A stretch of 64,000 nt of DNA, from assembly GCF_014287875.1 (NCBI RefSeq), contig NZ_JACOPN010000007.1:1-64000 (forward strand), read 5' to 3'. A program made the position numbers and the translations under genes. This DNA is from Flintibacter faecis (GTDB lineage: Bacteria; Bacillota; Clostridia; Oscillospirales; Oscillospiraceae). The notes below the pieces were generated by a model. The model saw only the letters and a list, made by a program, of their open reading frames with translations, was not told the DNA's origin and did not search any database. Below, one piece after another: positions 19,966 through 29,887 of this stretch (the first letter of the stretch is position 1; each line of letters opens with the position of its first letter).

Positions 19966-20412
19966 ATGAAAGTCATTCTCACTCAGGACGTTAAGAGCCA
20001 GGGCAAAAAGGGCCAGCTGGTGGACGTGTCCGACGGCTATGCCCGCAACTTCCTGCTGCCCAAAAAGCTGGCCGTCATCGCCACCGCCGAAAACCTGAAC
20101 ACCATGAAGCAGCAGGAGAAGGCCCGCAAGGCCCAGGAGGCCGCCGAGAAGGCCGAGGCCGAGGCCACCGCCAAAAAGCTGAAGGATATGACCGTGAAGA
20201 TCGCCGCCAAGGCCGGCGAGGGCGGCCGTCTGTTCGGCGCCGTCACCGCCAAGGAGGTCAGCGAGGCCCTCTCTGAGCAGTACGGCGTGAACATCGCCAA
20301 GACCAAGCTGGTCCTGGACGAGCCCATCAAGGCCTGTGGCGGCTATCAGATCAAGGCCAAGCTGGGCTACGAGGTGGTAGGCACCGTCAGCGTCATGGTC
20401 ACCGAAGCCTGA
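19966..20412 (+). CDS. rplI: 50S ribosomal protein L9
   Basis: A 148-residue L9 with the N-terminal domain MKVILTQDVKSQGKKGQLVDVSDGYARNFLLPK, a long connecting helix and the C-terminal rRNA-binding domain. It lies 60 bases after gdpP and ends in its own terminator, so dnaB probably has a separate signal or is read through. Confidence 0.98.
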   Translation: MKVILTQDVKSQGKKGQLVDVSDGYARNFLLPKKLAVIATAENLNTMKQQEKARKAQEAAEKAEAEATAKKLKDMTVKIAAKAGEGGRLFGAVTAKEVSEALSEQYGVNIAKTKLVLDEPIKACGGYQIKAKLGYEVVGTVSVMVTEA

Positions 20413-20436
20413 ATCTCTCCCGCTCCGGCGGATAAA

Positions 20437-20468
20437 AACGCGGCCACCTGAACCCTGGCCGCGTTTTG
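20437..20468 (+). terminator. Terminator after rplI
   Basis: AACGCGGCCA pairs with TGGCCGCGTT, followed by a short T-run. It lies between rplI and dnaB. Confidence 0.7.
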
Positions 20469-20520
20469 TCACTTTTTCCTGTTTGATTTTTCCCCGATCT
20501 TAGGTTTGGAGGCGATCCCT

Positions 20521-21876
20521 ATGGCAACGGAAGAGGAGGAGCTGCTGCTGCGCCAGCTGCCCCACAGCACAGAGGCCGAGCAGGCCGTTTTGGGCTCGAT
20601 GCTCATCGACCCCCGCTGTGTGCCCGAGGTCATCGACAAGCTCCGTCCCGACGATTTCTATCTCCAGCAGAACCGGGACATCTACGAGACCATCTACTCC
20701 ATGTTCAACTACTCCATGACCATCGACCCCGTCACGGTGCTGGAGAACATGAAGCAAAACGGCGTCTATGACGAGAACCAGTCCCGGGGCTATCTCCTCC
20801 AGCTCATGGACACCACCCCCACCGCCGCCAATGTCAAGGAATACATCGACATTCTTAAGGACAACACCCTCCAGCGCCGGGTGGCCGAGACGGCGGGGGA
20901 CCTGCTGGCCATGGTCCGCCAGGGCTCCGACACCGGGCAGGACATTCTGGAGGCGGCGGAGCAGCGCATCTACGCCATCCGCCAGGGCCGCTCCGCCCGG
21001 GGCCTCACCCCCATCTCCGACGTCATCATCGACGTGTACGACCGCCTGGCCGAGCTGGCCGCCAGCGACAGCGCCATCCCCGGCCTGTCCACCGGGTTAA
21101 GAGACCTGGACCGGGCCATCTCCGGTCTGAACAAGTCCGACCTCATCCTTCTGGCCGCCCGCCCCGGCATGGGCAAGACCTCCATGGCCCTGAACATCCT
21201 GCTGGATGCGGGCAAAAAGTCGGGCAAGCAGGTGGCCTTCTTCTCCCTGGAGATGAGCCGGGAGCAGCTGGCCCTGCGTCTCATTTCCAGCGAGTGCTTT
21301 GTGGACAACAAAAAGCTGGTCACCGGCAAGCTCACCGACGACGACTGGGACAAGATCGCCGTGGCCGCCGACTCGCTGAACCAATCCCGCATCCTCATCG
21401 ACGATGACTCCTCCGTCACCGTGGCCGACATCAACGCCAAGTGCCGCCGGGTGGAGGACCTGGGGCTGGTGGTCATCGACTATCTCCAGCTGATGCAGTC
21501 CGCCGGGGGCAAGACCCGCCAGGGGGACAACCGCCAGCAGATCGTCTCCGACATCTCCCGCTCCTTGAAGATCATGGCCAAGGAGCTGAACGTCCCCGTG
21601 CTGTGCTTAAGCCAGCTCTCCCGTGCCAACGAGTCCCGCACGGACAAGCGTCCCATGCTGTCCGACCTGCGTGAGTCGGGTGCCATCGAGCAGGATGCAG
21701 ACATCGTCATGTTCCTCTATCGGGAGGGCTATTACAACAAGGACACCGAGAACCCCAACCTGGCCGAGTGCATCGTCGCCAAAAACCGCCACGGCGAGAC
21801 CCGCACCATCGAGCTGCAGTGGCTGCCCGACTTCACCTCCTTCAGCGACATCGAGTGGCAGCACAGCGAACCCTGA
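20521..21876 (+). CDS. dnaB: Replicative DNA helicase DnaB
   Basis: A 451-residue hexameric replicative helicase. The N-terminal DnaB domain (residues 10-115, PHSTEAEQAVLGSMLID) precedes the RecA-like domain with Walker A ARPGMGKTS and the Walker B region LVVIDYLQLM. The ATG at 20521 has GGAGG eight bases upstream; a TTG 15 bases earlier overlaps that site. No intein or insertion is present. Confidence 0.97.
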   Translation: MATEEEELLLRQLPHSTEAEQAVLGSMLIDPRCVPEVIDKLRPDDFYLQQNRDIYETIYSMFNYSMTIDPVTVLENMKQNGVYDENQSRGYLLQLMDTTPTAANVKEYIDILKDNTLQRRVAETAGDLLAMVRQGSDTGQDILEAAEQRIYAIRQGRSARGLTPISDVIIDVYDRLAELAASDSAIPGLSTGLRDLDRAISGLNKSDLILLAARPGMGKTSMALNILLDAGKKSGKQVAFFSLEMSREQLALRLISSECFVDNKKLVTGKLTDDDWDKIAVAADSLNQSRILIDDDSSVTVADINAKCRRVEDLGLVVIDYLQLMQSAGGKTRQGDNRQQIVSDISRSLKIMAKELNVPVLCLSQLSRANESRTDKRPMLSDLRESGAIEQDADIVMFLYREGYYNKDTENPNLAECIVAKNRHGETRTIELQWLPDFTSFSDIEWQHSEP

Positions 21877-21907
21877 ATTCTGATGATCTTTTCTGGGAGG
21901 CCCGGCT

Positions 21908-23320
21908 ATGCTGGAGCAAATGCGACAACTCATCTCCTCCGCCGCCCTGCTGCCCCCGGGCAGCCATGTCCTGTGCGCCGTATCCGGGGGAGCCGACTCC
22001 GTCTGTCTGCTCCACGCCCTGTATCACCTGCGGCCCAGCTTGAACTTTTCTCTCTCCGCCGCCCACTATGACCACGGTCTGCGGGGAGAGGATTCCACAC
22101 AGGATGCCAGATTTGTGGAACAATTCGTCTCTCTGTGCTGCGGGGAGCAGCGTCTGCCCGACGGGCGGGTGCTTCCCCCGGTAAAATTGTACCAAGAAAA
22201 GGGCGATGTGGGGAAAGAGGCCGCCCGCACCGGGGCGGGCATCGAAGAGACCGCCCGCATCCTGCGCTATGCCTTTCTCCGCCGGGCCGCCCAACAGGCG
22301 GGTGCCAATTTCATCGCCACCGCCCACACCGCCGACGACAACGCCGAGACCATCCTCTTCCACCTCTCCCGGGGCTCCGGGCTCCGGGGCCTCACCGGCA
22401 TCGCCCCCCGCCGGGACGGCCTGATCCGCCCCCTGCTCACCACCACCCGGCACGAGATCGAGGACTATCTCCGCTACTACGCCCTCCCCCACCGGGAGGA
22501 CCGCACCAATTTCGACGACACCTATGCCCGCAACCGCATCCGCCATCAGGTGGTCCCCGTGCTGGACGGCCTGTTCCCCGGCTTCTCCCCCCGGATGTCC
22601 CAGGTGGCCGCCCGGCTGCGGGCGGACGAGGACTATCTGTCCGACCAGGCCCGGGCCGTCTCCGGCCGGGCCGTCCGTCGGGACGGCGGTCTGGCCATCC
22701 CCGCCGCCGCTTTGGCCCAGGCCCCCGGCCCACTGGCCGTCCGGGCCCTGCGCCAGCTGCTGGACGTTCTGTGCGGCGGGGACTGGACGGGCTCCGCCGT
22801 CCATCTGGAATCCGTCCTGGCCCTGTGCCGCACGGTTGGGCCCTCGGCACAGATCTCCCTGCCCCACGGGCTTATCGCCCGGCGGGAGTACGATGACCTG
22901 GTCCTCGCCCCAGCCGCCCGGGAAACGCTGCCCATCTGTCCCCTGCCCCTGCCCGGCACGATCCGGGCAGGACCCTGGACGGTGGAGGTGACCGGTGCCC
23001 TTTACCGGGGGGAGATGCAGACCCCCTTCGACCTCTGGCTGGCCCAGAGCGAAGCCCCCCTCACCCTCCGCCCCCGGCAGACCGGGGATCGGCTGCGTCT
23101 GCCCGGCAGGCCGGAGAAAACGGTGAAAAAGTGGCTCATCGACGAAAAGATCCCCCGCTCCCGCCGGGACCTGCTGCCCGTGCTGGCCGCCCCCTCCGGC
23201 ATCGCCGCCGTGGCGGGACTGGGGGCTGCGGCGGAGCATATCCCAAAGCCCGGCCAGGCGGCCTGGCACATCCGATTTATTCACAAGCCCCACGGGGCAG
23301 AAGATCACGAAAACGTCTGA
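21908..23320 (+). CDS. tilS: tRNA(Ile)-lysidine synthase
   Basis: A 470-residue TilS, which converts C34 of the CAU-anticodon tRNA-Ile to lysidine using ATP. The PP-loop motif SGGADS is near residue 28. The substrate-binding and C-terminal TilS domains follow (TLRPRQTGDRLRLPGR, then the KKWLIDEKIPRSRRD stretch). The order tilS-hpt-ftsH is conserved in Firmicutes. An unusually arginine-rich C-terminus reflects the high GC content. Confidence 0.96.
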   Translation: MLEQMRQLISSAALLPPGSHVLCAVSGGADSVCLLHALYHLRPSLNFSLSAAHYDHGLRGEDSTQDARFVEQFVSLCCGEQRLPDGRVLPPVKLYQEKGDVGKEAARTGAGIEETARILRYAFLRRAAQQAGANFIATAHTADDNAETILFHLSRGSGLRGLTGIAPRRDGLIRPLLTTTRHEIEDYLRYYALPHREDRTNFDDTYARNRIRHQVVPVLDGLFPGFSPRMSQVAARLRADEDYLSDQARAVSGRAVRRDGGLAIPAAALAQAPGPLAVRALRQLLDVLCGGDWTGSAVHLESVLALCRTVGPSAQISLPHGLIARREYDDLVLAPAARETLPICPLPLPGTIRAGPWTVEVTGALYRGEMQTPFDLWLAQSEAPLTLRPRQTGDRLRLPGRPEKTVKKWLIDEKIPRSRRDLLPVLAAPSGIAAVAGLGAAAEHIPKPGQAAWHIRFIHKPHGAEDHENV

Positions 23321-23335
23321 AAGGAAGCAACTGTT

Positions 23336-23884
23336 ATGTCCATTTTTGACAACGATATTCAAGAGGTGCTGTTCAGCGAGGAGCAGCTAAAAAACCGTGT
23401 TCAGGAGATCGCCCGGCAGATCACCGCCGACTATCAGGGCAAGGAGATCATGCTCATCAGCGTCCTGCGGGGCTCCTTCGTGTTCATGGCCGACCTGTGC
23501 CGGGCCATCGACCTGCCCTGTACGCTGGACTTTATGGCCGTCTCCTCCTATGGCAAGGGCACCAAGTCCAGCGGTCAGGTGCAGATCACCAAGGACCTGT
23601 CCGAGGATATCACCGACCGGCACATCATCGTGGTGGAGGACATTCTGGACAGCGGCAACACCCTGAGCTATCTGCTGAAAATTCTGGAGAACCGCCACCC
23701 CGCCTCCATCCGCCTGTGCACCCTGCTGGACAAGCCTGAACGCCGGGTAAAGCCCGTTCAGGTCCACTACTCCGGCTTCACCATCCCCGATGCCTTTGTG
23801 GTGGGCTATGGTCTGGACTACGCCGAGAAATACCGCAATCTGCCCTACATCGGCATCCTCAAGCCCCGGGTCTACGGCGGCTGA
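23336..23884 (+). CDS. hpt: Hypoxanthine phosphoribosyltransferase
   Basis: A 182-residue purine-salvage phosphoribosyltransferase. The PRPP-binding loop VVEDILDSGNTLSYL and the N-terminal LISVLRGSFVFMADL are typical. It lies 15 bases after tilS and 38 before ftsH. In Bacillus, HprT and TilS also act together as ftsH activators; that role here is only inferred from the conserved order. Confidence 0.96.
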   Translation: MSIFDNDIQEVLFSEEQLKNRVQEIARQITADYQGKEIMLISVLRGSFVFMADLCRAIDLPCTLDFMAVSSYGKGTKSSGQVQITKDLSEDITDRHIIVVEDILDSGNTLSYLLKILENRHPASIRLCTLLDKPERRVKPVQVHYSGFTIPDAFVVGYGLDYAEKYRNLPYIGILKPRVYGG

Positions 23885-23922
23885 GCCTGTCCCATCTTCA
23901 CGCAGGAAAGGATCGTTCATCC

Positions 23923-25794
23923 ATGAGACGTATCACCCCCCGTGACATCGCACTGTACGCACTTCTCTTCGCCGTGGTCTTTTACGCCGTCTCCTTCCTC
24001 CAGCGGGCGGACTGGGAGGACGGCCCGGACTACAGCCAGATCCGCACCTATTTCGCCCAGGAGCGGGTGGAGTATTTCACCCTGAAGGACAACGTGCTCA
24101 CCCTCACCCTTCGGGATGAGAACGGCTCGGACAAGACCTCCACCTTCACCTACGAGCTGGCCCGCACCGACTTCTTCTATGACGATATGCACCAGCTTAT
24201 CGACCAGCAGCTCTCCGACGGCATCCTAAAGGGCTATGACTATCCCCCGGGCATTGAAAACGCCTGGTGGTACTCCCTGGTAGGCCCTGTGCTCATGGTG
24301 GCGGCTGCCGGCGTGTTCCTGTTTGTCATCTTCCGCCAGCGGGCAGCGGCCAGCGGAGGCCCTCCCGGTGCCAACCACTTCGGCCACGCCCGCACCCGCA
24401 CCCTGTCCGACCAGAGCAAGCCCGTCACCTTCGACGATGTGGCCGGGGCGGAGGAGGAGAAGGGGGAGCTGCAGGAGATCGTGGAGTTTCTCCGGGACCC
24501 GGAGCGCTTCACCGCCTTAGGCGCTCGCATCCCCAAGGGCGTGCTGCTGGTGGGCCCTCCCGGCACGGGCAAGACCCTCATCGCCAAGGCGGTGGCCGGG
24601 GAGGCCGGGGTCCACTTTCTGTCCATCTCCGGCTCTGACTTTGTGGAGCTGTATGTGGGCGTGGGTGCGTCCCGGGTGCGGGACCTGTTTGAACAGGCCA
24701 AGAAAGAGGCCCCCGCCATCGTCTTTATCGACGAGATCGACGCCGTGGGCCGCCGCCGGGGTGCCGGTCTGGGCGGCGGACATGACGAGCGGGAGCAGAC
24801 CCTGAACCAGCTGCTGGTGGAGATGGACGGCTTCGGCTCCAACGAGGGGGGCATCGTCCTGGCCGCCACCAACCGTCAGGACATTCTGGACCCCGCCCTG
24901 CTGCGCCCGGGCCGCTTCGACCGGCAGATCTATGTGGGGCTGCCCGACATCCGGGGCCGGGAGGCCATTCTGAAGGTCCACGCCAAACGTAAGCCCCTGG
25001 CCGAGGACGTGTCCCTCACCCAGGTGGCCCAGGCCACCGCGGGCTTCACCGGGGCGGACCTGGCCAACCTGCTCAACGAGGCCGCCCTGCTGGCCGCCCG
25101 GCAGCACAGCCAGTTCATCACCGCCGCCCACCTCCACGAGGCCATGCTGAAGGTCATCGCCGGACCGGAGAAGAAGAGCCGGGTGGTCACCGATCACGCC
25201 CGCCGTCTCACCGCCTATCACGAGGCGGGCCACGCCGTGGTCATCCACCAGCTGCCCACCCAGGACCCGGTGCATCAGATCACCATCATCCCCCGGGGCC
25301 CCGCCGGCGGCATGACCATCTCCCTGCCCACCGAGGACAAGGCCTACCTGTCCAAAAAGGAGCTGGAGGAGCGCATTGCCGTCTGTCTGGGCGGCCGGGT
25401 GGCCGAGGAGCTGGTCCTCCGGGACGTGTCCACCGGGGCCTCCAGCGACATTCAAAAGGCCTCGGAGCTCGCCCGGGCCATGGTCACCAAATACGGCATG
25501 AGCGAAAAGCTGGGGGCCATCGCCTATGGCAGCGAGAGCGACGAGATCTTCCTGGGCCGCTCCATGGCCCAGGCCCGCACCTATTCCGAGGAGGTGGCCG
25601 CCCAGATCGACCAGGAGGTCAAACATATCATAGAGCAGGCCCACGCCCGCTGCCGGGACATCCTCACCCAGCACCGCCATGAACTGGACATCACCGCCCG
25701 CTATCTTCTGGACCACGAGACCATGGATGCCCAGACCTTCGACCACGTCTTTACCCAGCCCGACGACCCGGAACTGGCGGGATACCAGGCGTAA
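23923..25794 (+). CDS. ftsH: ATP-dependent zinc metalloprotease FtsH
   Basis: A 623-residue membrane AAA+ protease. Two membrane segments (about residues 7-25 and 105-130) flank a short extracytoplasmic domain. The AAA core follows with Walker A GPPGTGKT, Walker [12 protein letters not shown] and the SRH, and then the zinc protease with HEAGH. It degrades unassembled membrane proteins and regulators. Last gene of tilS-hpt-ftsH. Confidence 0.97.
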   Translation: MRRITPRDIALYALLFAVVFYAVSFLQRADWEDGPDYSQIRTYFAQERVEYFTLKDNVLTLTLRDENGSDKTSTFTYELARTDFFYDDMHQLIDQQLSDGILKGYDYPPGIENAWWYSLVGPVLMVAAAGVFLFVIFRQRAAASGGPPGANHFGHARTRTLSDQSKPVTFDDVAGAEEEKGELQEIVEFLRDPERFTALGARIPKGVLLVGPPGTGKTLIAKAVAGEAGVHFLSISGSDFVELYVGVGASRVRDLFEQAKKEAPAIVFIDEIDAVGRRRGAGLGGGHDEREQTLNQLLVEMDGFGSNEGGIVLAATNRQDILDPALLRPGRFDRQIYVGLPDIRGREAILKVHAKRKPLAEDVSLTQVAQATAGFTGADLANLLNEAALLAARQHSQFITAAHLHEAMLKVIAGPEKKSRVVTDHARRLTAYHEAGHAVVIHQLPTQDPVHQITIIPRGPAGGMTISLPTEDKAYLSKKELEERIAVCLGGRVAEELVLRDVSTGASSDIQKASELARAMVTKYGMSEKLGAIAYGSESDEIFLGRSMAQARTYSEEVAAQIDQEVKHIIEQAHARCRDILTQHRHELDITARYLLDHETMDAQTFDHVFTQPDDPELAGYQA

Positions 25795-25819
25795 CGTTTG
25801 TCAACCCTCTCCGCCCCCT

Positions 25820-26080
25820 GCGGGGGCACCTCCCCCAACGGGGGCGGCAAGTAAGAACCGTTATCGGGAATACGCCCGTGGCTCCCCCGGCGGGCCGCTG
25901 GGGACAGCGGCCCCTACGGACAAGATTCGTCACATTCCGTAGGGGCGGATGTCCCCATCCGCCCGGAATCCCCCGCCCCTTGGCTCCCCCCGTGGGGGCC
26001 GATTCCCCTTATCAAGGGGAAATGTCCCGAAGGGACAAAAGGGATAGGGATCCTGGCACGGCGCAGCCGTGACTGAGAGG
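25820..26080. repeat. Intergenic repeat cluster including paired REP-like hairpins, copy 3
   Basis: The 430-base gap between ftsH and birA is mostly repeats: CCCCCTGCGGGGG and CCCCCAACGGGGG hairpins; the paired hairpins at 25892-25964, with GCCCCTAC and GTAGGGGC facing inward; a block around TTCCCCTTATCAAGGGGAA and TGTCCCGAAGGGACA at 25990-26045, found inverted near 61780-61820; and a GGCACGGCGCAGCCGTGAC hairpin. No gene is seen. Confidence 0.7.
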
Positions 26081-26090
26081 GTAAACCCAC

Positions 26091-26130
26091 GCCCCGGAAC
26101 CGATGTTTCAACCGGCTCCGGGGCGCTCCT
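26091..26130 (+). terminator. Terminator in the ftsH-birA gap
   Basis: GCCCCGGAACCG pairs with CGGCTCCGGGGC and is followed by a C/T-rich tract. Probably ends the ftsH transcript. Confidence 0.6.
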
Positions 26131-26160
26131 TTCCCTTTGTATCGCCCATCGGAAAAGCGG

Positions 26161-26189
26161 TTGACGATTGTGGGCTTAACTTTTATAAT
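26161..26189 (+). promoter_or_regulatory. Promoter of birA
   Basis: TTGACG (26161-26166), 17-base spacer, TATAAT (26184-26189). It lies 35 bases before the birA start. Confidence 0.8.
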
Positions 26190-26224
26190 AGAGAAAAATG
26201 TTTTGTTGAAACGGAGGATATCCT

Positions 26225-27217
26225 ATGAGTCGGGAAAAAGTTCTGTCCCTGCTGCGGGAGCACCCCAACCAGTCCCTGTCCGGCGAGGCCATGAGCCGCC
26301 AGCTGGGGGTCAGCCGCGCCGCAGTGTGGAAGGCCATCGAGGCCCTGCGGCAGGAGGGGTATGTGATCTCCTCCGCCCCCAACCGGGGCTATTGTCTCCA
26401 ATCCGCCCCTGACCGGGTGCGGGAGGGGGAGCTGGCCGGACCCCTGGCGGGCTGTCTGGTGGGCAGTCAGCTGGCCTGCCTGGATGTCATCGACTCCACC
26501 AACACCGAGTGCAAGCGCCGGGCCATGGTGGGGGCCCCGGAGGGGCTGGTGGTGCTGGCAGAGGAGCAGACCGGCGGCCGTGGCCGCCTGGGCCGGAGCT
26601 TTCAGTCCCCCCGGGGCTGCGGACTCTATCTGTCCGCCCTGCTGCGCCCCCATGCGGAGCCCGCCGCCGTCACCGACTTCACCGCCTGGGTGGCGGTGGC
26701 CGTGTGCGACGGCATCGAAGCTGCCTGCGGCATCCGCCCCCGGATCAAGTGGACCAACGACATTGTGCTCAACGGGCGCAAGCTGGTGGGCATCCTCACC
26801 GAGCTGGGCCTGGAGAGCGAGACCAACAGCCTGCAATATCTGGTCACAGGCATCGGAGTGAATGTGAACCACACCCCGGAGGACTTCTCCCCGGACATTC
26901 GGGACATGGCCGGGTCCCTGGCCATGGAGCTGGGACACCCCGTCCGCCGGGTGGAGCTGGCGGCGGCCATCATCCGGGCCCTGGACCGGATGTACCGCAG
27001 CTTCCCCCAGGACAAGCAGAGGTATCTGGACCAGTACCGGGCCGACTGTCTCACCCAGGGCAACCGGGTACAGCTGGTCACCCCCGTCTCCCGGCAGGAG
27101 GCCTATGCCCTGGAGATCGACGACCAGTTCCGCCTGGTGGTGGAGCTGGAGGACGGCACCCGCAAGGCCCTGTCCGCCGGAGAGGTCTCGGTGCGGGGCA
27201 TGTACGGCTATGTCTGA
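26225..27217 (+). CDS. birA: Biotin--[acetyl-CoA carboxylase] ligase / biotin repressor
   Basis: A 330-residue bifunctional BirA. The N-terminal helix-turn-helix (about residues 1-60, SGEAMSRQLGVSRAAVWKAIEAL) suggests DNA binding. The ligase domain follows with GGRGRLGRSFQSPRG and KWTNDIVLNGRKLVGIL, then the C-terminal SH3-like domain. It biotinylates carboxylase carrier proteins. GGAGGAT precedes the ATG. Single gene, ending in a bidirectional terminator shared with hpf. Confidence 0.95.
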   Translation: MSREKVLSLLREHPNQSLSGEAMSRQLGVSRAAVWKAIEALRQEGYVISSAPNRGYCLQSAPDRVREGELAGPLAGCLVGSQLACLDVIDSTNTECKRRAMVGAPEGLVVLAEEQTGGRGRLGRSFQSPRGCGLYLSALLRPHAEPAAVTDFTAWVAVAVCDGIEAACGIRPRIKWTNDIVLNGRKLVGILTELGLESETNSLQYLVTGIGVNVNHTPEDFSPDIRDMAGSLAMELGHPVRRVELAAAIIRALDRMYRSFPQDKQRYLDQYRADCLTQGNRVQLVTPVSRQEAYALEIDDQFRLVVELEDGTRKALSAGEVSVRGMYGYV

Positions 27218-27238
27218 TATCTGAAAAAGCGCAAAAAA

Positions 27239-27276
27239 CGGGGGACCGTCAACTGACGGTCCCCCGAAAAATTTTT
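27239..27276. terminator. Bidirectional terminator between birA and hpf
   Basis: CGGGGGACCGTCA pairs with TGACGGTCCCCCG. It is flanked by AAAAAA on the left and ATTTTT on the right, so it can serve both converging genes. Confidence 0.9.
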
Positions 27277-27281
27277 ATGGC

Positions 27282-27833
27282 TTACAGCTCGTCCTCGATG
27301 AGGCCGTAGTCCCCGTCATACCGGCGATAGACCAGGGCAAAGGCACCGTTGGCATCCTCGTCCCGGAAGGCGAAGAAGCTGTGGCCCAGCAGGTTCATCT
27401 GCAGAATGGCCTCGTCCCGGGTCATGGGCTTGATGGGGAAGGTCTTGCTGCGGACGATGCGATACTCGCCCTCCTCGGGCTCGTCGGGGGCGAAGGTGGG
27501 AAAGTCCTCCACGTCCAGCGCCCGCTCAAAGGCGCCCTGGCGCAGCCGCTTCTCCAGGCGGGTCTTGTTCTTGCGGATCTGACGCTCCAGCGTGGTCACA
27601 GCCGCGTCAATGGAGGCGTGCATATCAGAGGTGCTTTCAGACACGCGGAAGATGGTCCCGCTGGAGCGGATGGTGATCTCCACCTGGTTCAGCCGCTCCT
27701 TCTCCACGCTGAAGGTGATGGTGGCGGTGGCATCCTCCTTGAAGAAGCGATCCAGCTTTCCCACCTTTTTCTCCGCATAGGCGTGGATGGAATCGGGCAG
27801 AGTGACCTTTTTGTCTGTAAACACGAACTTCAT
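27282..27833 (-). CDS. hpf: Ribosome hibernation promoting factor (long form)
   Basis: A 183-residue long HPF that dimerises 70S ribosomes into inactive 100S particles. The N-terminal S30AE domain (residues 1-105, KFVFTDKKVTLPDSIHAYAEKKVGKL) is followed by a linker and the C-terminal dimerisation domain (RSKTFPIKPMTRDEAILQM, then LLGHSFFAFRDEDANG). The ATG at 27833 has AAAGGAG upstream. A TATAAT lies about 65 bases before the start. Confidence 0.94.
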   Translation of the reverse strand: MKFVFTDKKVTLPDSIHAYAEKKVGKLDRFFKEDATATITFSVEKERLNQVEITIRSSGTIFRVSESTSDMHASIDAAVTTLERQIRKNKTRLEKRLRQGAFERALDVEDFPTFAPDEPEEGEYRIVRSKTFPIKPMTRDEAILQMNLLGHSFFAFRDEDANGAFALVYRRYDGDYGLIEDEL

Positions 27834-27971
27834 ATCTTTCGCTCCTTTCACCCCGAAGGGCTGGTTTCCCAAAGGGAGGATCTCTCCTTCCTTGTCTGGT
27901 ATTATACCACAAAGCAACCGGATGTGCCACTATTTTTTTAGAAAATTTCCACAAGGACCCGTCAGGTCCCC

Positions 27972-29132
27972 TCAGCCCTTTATCAGCCGTCCATCGATCC
28001 ACACCATGCGCACCCGGCACAGCATATCCAGGGGGTCGCCGTGGGTGATGACGATGTCCGCATCCTTCCCCGGCGTAAGGGAGCCCACCCGGTCGGCGAT
28101 GCCTGCAATGCGGGCGGCCCCGATGGTAATGGCGGACAGCGCCTGCTCCCGGCCCAGCCCGCCCTTCACCGCCATGGCGGCGCACATGGGCAGATACTGC
28201 ACGGGGGTCTCCGGGTGGTCGGTGCAGATGGCGATGTCCACCCCCGCCCCGGCCAGTTTGGCCGGATTCTCAATGGTCATGTTCCGCAGCTCGGGCTTGG
28301 ACCGGTCCCCCAGGCTGGGGCCGGTGATGACGGGGATGCCCTCCGCCGCCAGCAATTCAGGCAGCAGATGGCCCTCGGTGCCGTGGACGATGACGCACTT
28401 TAAGCGGAACTCTTTGGCGATGCGCACCCCGGTGGCGATGTCGTCGGCCCGGTGGGCGTGGATGTGGACGGGCAGTTCCCCCCGCACCACGGGCAGCAGC
28501 GCCTCCAGCTTGAGGTCAAACTCGGGGCGCTCCTCGTCCTCGTCCTCCTCCGCCCGGTCCAGCTTCTCGCCGTACTCCAGGGCCTTGGACAGGTTCTCCC
28601 GAATGATGGCCGCCGTGGCCATGCGGGTGACGGGGGTCTCGTGCCGCTCGTTATACACGCACTTGGGGTTCTCTCCCAGGGCCATCTTCATGGCCGCCGG
28701 GGCCTTGACGATCATCTCGTCCACCCACCGTCCGGCGGTCTTGATGGCGGCGAACTGGCCGCTCACCGGGTTGGCCGAGCCGGGGCCGGTGAGCACCGTG
28801 GTCACGCCCCCCTCCCGTGCCTCCTGAAAGCAGCGGTCCTGGGGATAGATGGCGTCGATGGCCCGCAGGTGAGGGGTGCAGGGGTCGGTGGCCTCGTTGC
28901 CGTCGTCCCCCTCAAAGCCCACTGCGTCCCCGAACATCCCCAGGTGGCTGTGGGCGTCGATCAAGCCGGGCAGCACATGGTCCCCCCCGGCGTCCACCGT
29001 CTCCCCCTCCCACTCTGCGGGGCAGTCCTCCATGGCCCCCACCCGGGCGATCTTCCCCCCGGACACGGCAACAAAGCCCCGGGGAATGGTCTGTCCGTCC
29101 ATGGTGTGGACGATACCGTTGATGATAAGCAT
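27972..29132 (-). CDS. Amidohydrolase (imidazolonepropionase-like)
   Basis: A 386-residue metal-dependent amidohydrolase with the beta-sandwich segment at both ends and the TIM barrel. GLIDAHSHLGMFGD carries the first metal-binding histidines; IHAHRADDI and CTDHPETPV carry further ligands. Substrate is unknown; the closest type is the cytoplasmic amidohydrolases common in Clostridia. The ATG at 29132 has AAGGAG upstream. The proteins before and after are unrelated, so context does not help. Confidence 0.88.
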   Translation of the reverse strand: MLIINGIVHTMDGQTIPRGFVAVSGGKIARVGAMEDCPAEWEGETVDAGGDHVLPGLIDAHSHLGMFGDAVGFEGDDGNEATDPCTPHLRAIDAIYPQDRCFQEAREGGVTTVLTGPGSANPVSGQFAAIKTAGRWVDEMIVKAPAAMKMALGENPKCVYNERHETPVTRMATAAIIRENLSKALEYGEKLDRAEEDEDEERPEFDLKLEALLPVVRGELPVHIHAHRADDIATGVRIAKEFRLKCVIVHGTEGHLLPELLAAEGIPVITGPSLGDRSKPELRNMTIENPAKLAGAGVDIAICTDHPETPVQYLPMCAAMAVKGGLGREQALSAITIGAARIAGIADRVGSLTPGKDADIVITHGDPLDMLCRVRMVWIDGRLIKG

Positions 29133-29178
29133 GATGATTCTCCTTCGTGTATTGTTGTAAATCATGTGGCTGCATGGC

Positions 29179-29251
29179 GGGCGGACACAGAGGTCCGCCC
29201 CTACAGACGACCTACGTGACACGCCGTAGGGGCCGACCTCCGCGTCGGCCC
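29179..29251. repeat. Paired REP-like hairpins, copy 4
   Basis: GGGCGGAC/GTCCGCCCCTAC, a 24-base centre, then GTAGGGGCCGAC/GTCGGCCC. The CCCCTAC and GTAGGGG ends face each other, as in copies 3 and 5. Confidence 0.7.
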
Positions 29252-29282
29252 GTCGATGTCCGCTGCACCCGCATATTGCGGC

Positions 29283-29325
29283 AAAAGGGCCGCCGCACCA
29301 AATTAAAGTGCGGCGGCCCTTTTAT
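29283..29325. terminator. Terminator after the S1-domain gene
   Basis: AAAAGGGCCGCCGCAC pairs with GTGCGGCGGCCCTTTT. Closes the minus-strand yabP-to-S1 cluster and could also act in the other direction. Confidence 0.85.
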
Positions 29326-29335
29326 TTTGCGCTTC

Positions 29336-29812
29336 TCAGCGGCGGCCTCCGCCGCCGCTGCGGCGGTTTCCGCCCTTTTTCTCGATATACCGCAGCTCAG
29401 ACAGCTTGCTGTCAGAAGCCTGCATGAACTGCTTCAGCCGGTCCTCAAAGTCGGTGGGCTCCTTAGGGGCCTGGCGGACAAAGCCCATGGGGCGGGAACC
29501 GCCGCCCTGGCGGGGGGGCCGTCCGCCTCCGCCGAACCGCTGCTGTCCTCCACCCGCGGGGCGGGCGGGGCGGGGCGGCGGCGCTACCTGCTTGATGGAC
29601 AGGTTGATCCGCCCTGCCTGGTCAATGCCGATGACCTTGACCTTGACCTCCTGTCCCTCCTTCAGGTGATCCGAAACCTGGTTGACATAGGAATACGCGA
29701 TCTCCGAGATATGGACCAGACCGGACTTCCCCTCCGGCAGAGCCACAAAGGCCCCGAATTTCGTGATCCCAGTTACCTTTCCGTCCAAAATGGACCCAAC
29801 ACCAAACTCCAT
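29336..29812 (-). CDS. S1 RNA-binding domain protein (YabR-like)
   Basis: A 158-residue protein with one S1 domain at residues 1-70 (VGSILDGKVTGITKFGAFVALPEGKSGLVHISEIA). A Gly/Arg/Pro-rich low-complexity region follows (70-115), then a short helical segment and a GGGGRR tail. It matches Bacillus YabR by position after divIC and by the N-terminal domain. The role is probably RNA or ribosome binding; function is not established. Confidence 0.88.
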   Translation of the reverse strand: MEFGVGSILDGKVTGITKFGAFVALPEGKSGLVHISEIAYSYVNQVSDHLKEGQEVKVKVIGIDQAGRINLSIKQVAPPPRPARPAGGGQQRFGGGGRPPRQGGGSRPMGFVRQAPKEPTDFEDRLKQFMQASDSKLSELRYIEKKGGNRRSGGGGRR

Positions 29813-29887
29813 AAGCGACCGAAATATCCTCCTTGTGTTTTTCCCTTCCGCTCCGACGGCGGTTTTCCCCGGGCGAAAAGCTCTCTC

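Noticed and set aside
27845-27945. Sigma-54-like TGGCAC...TTGCTT upstream of hpf on the minus strand
   Set aside because: The spacing between the GG and GC elements is one base too long for sigma-54, and a TATAAT lies at the right place for sigma-A.
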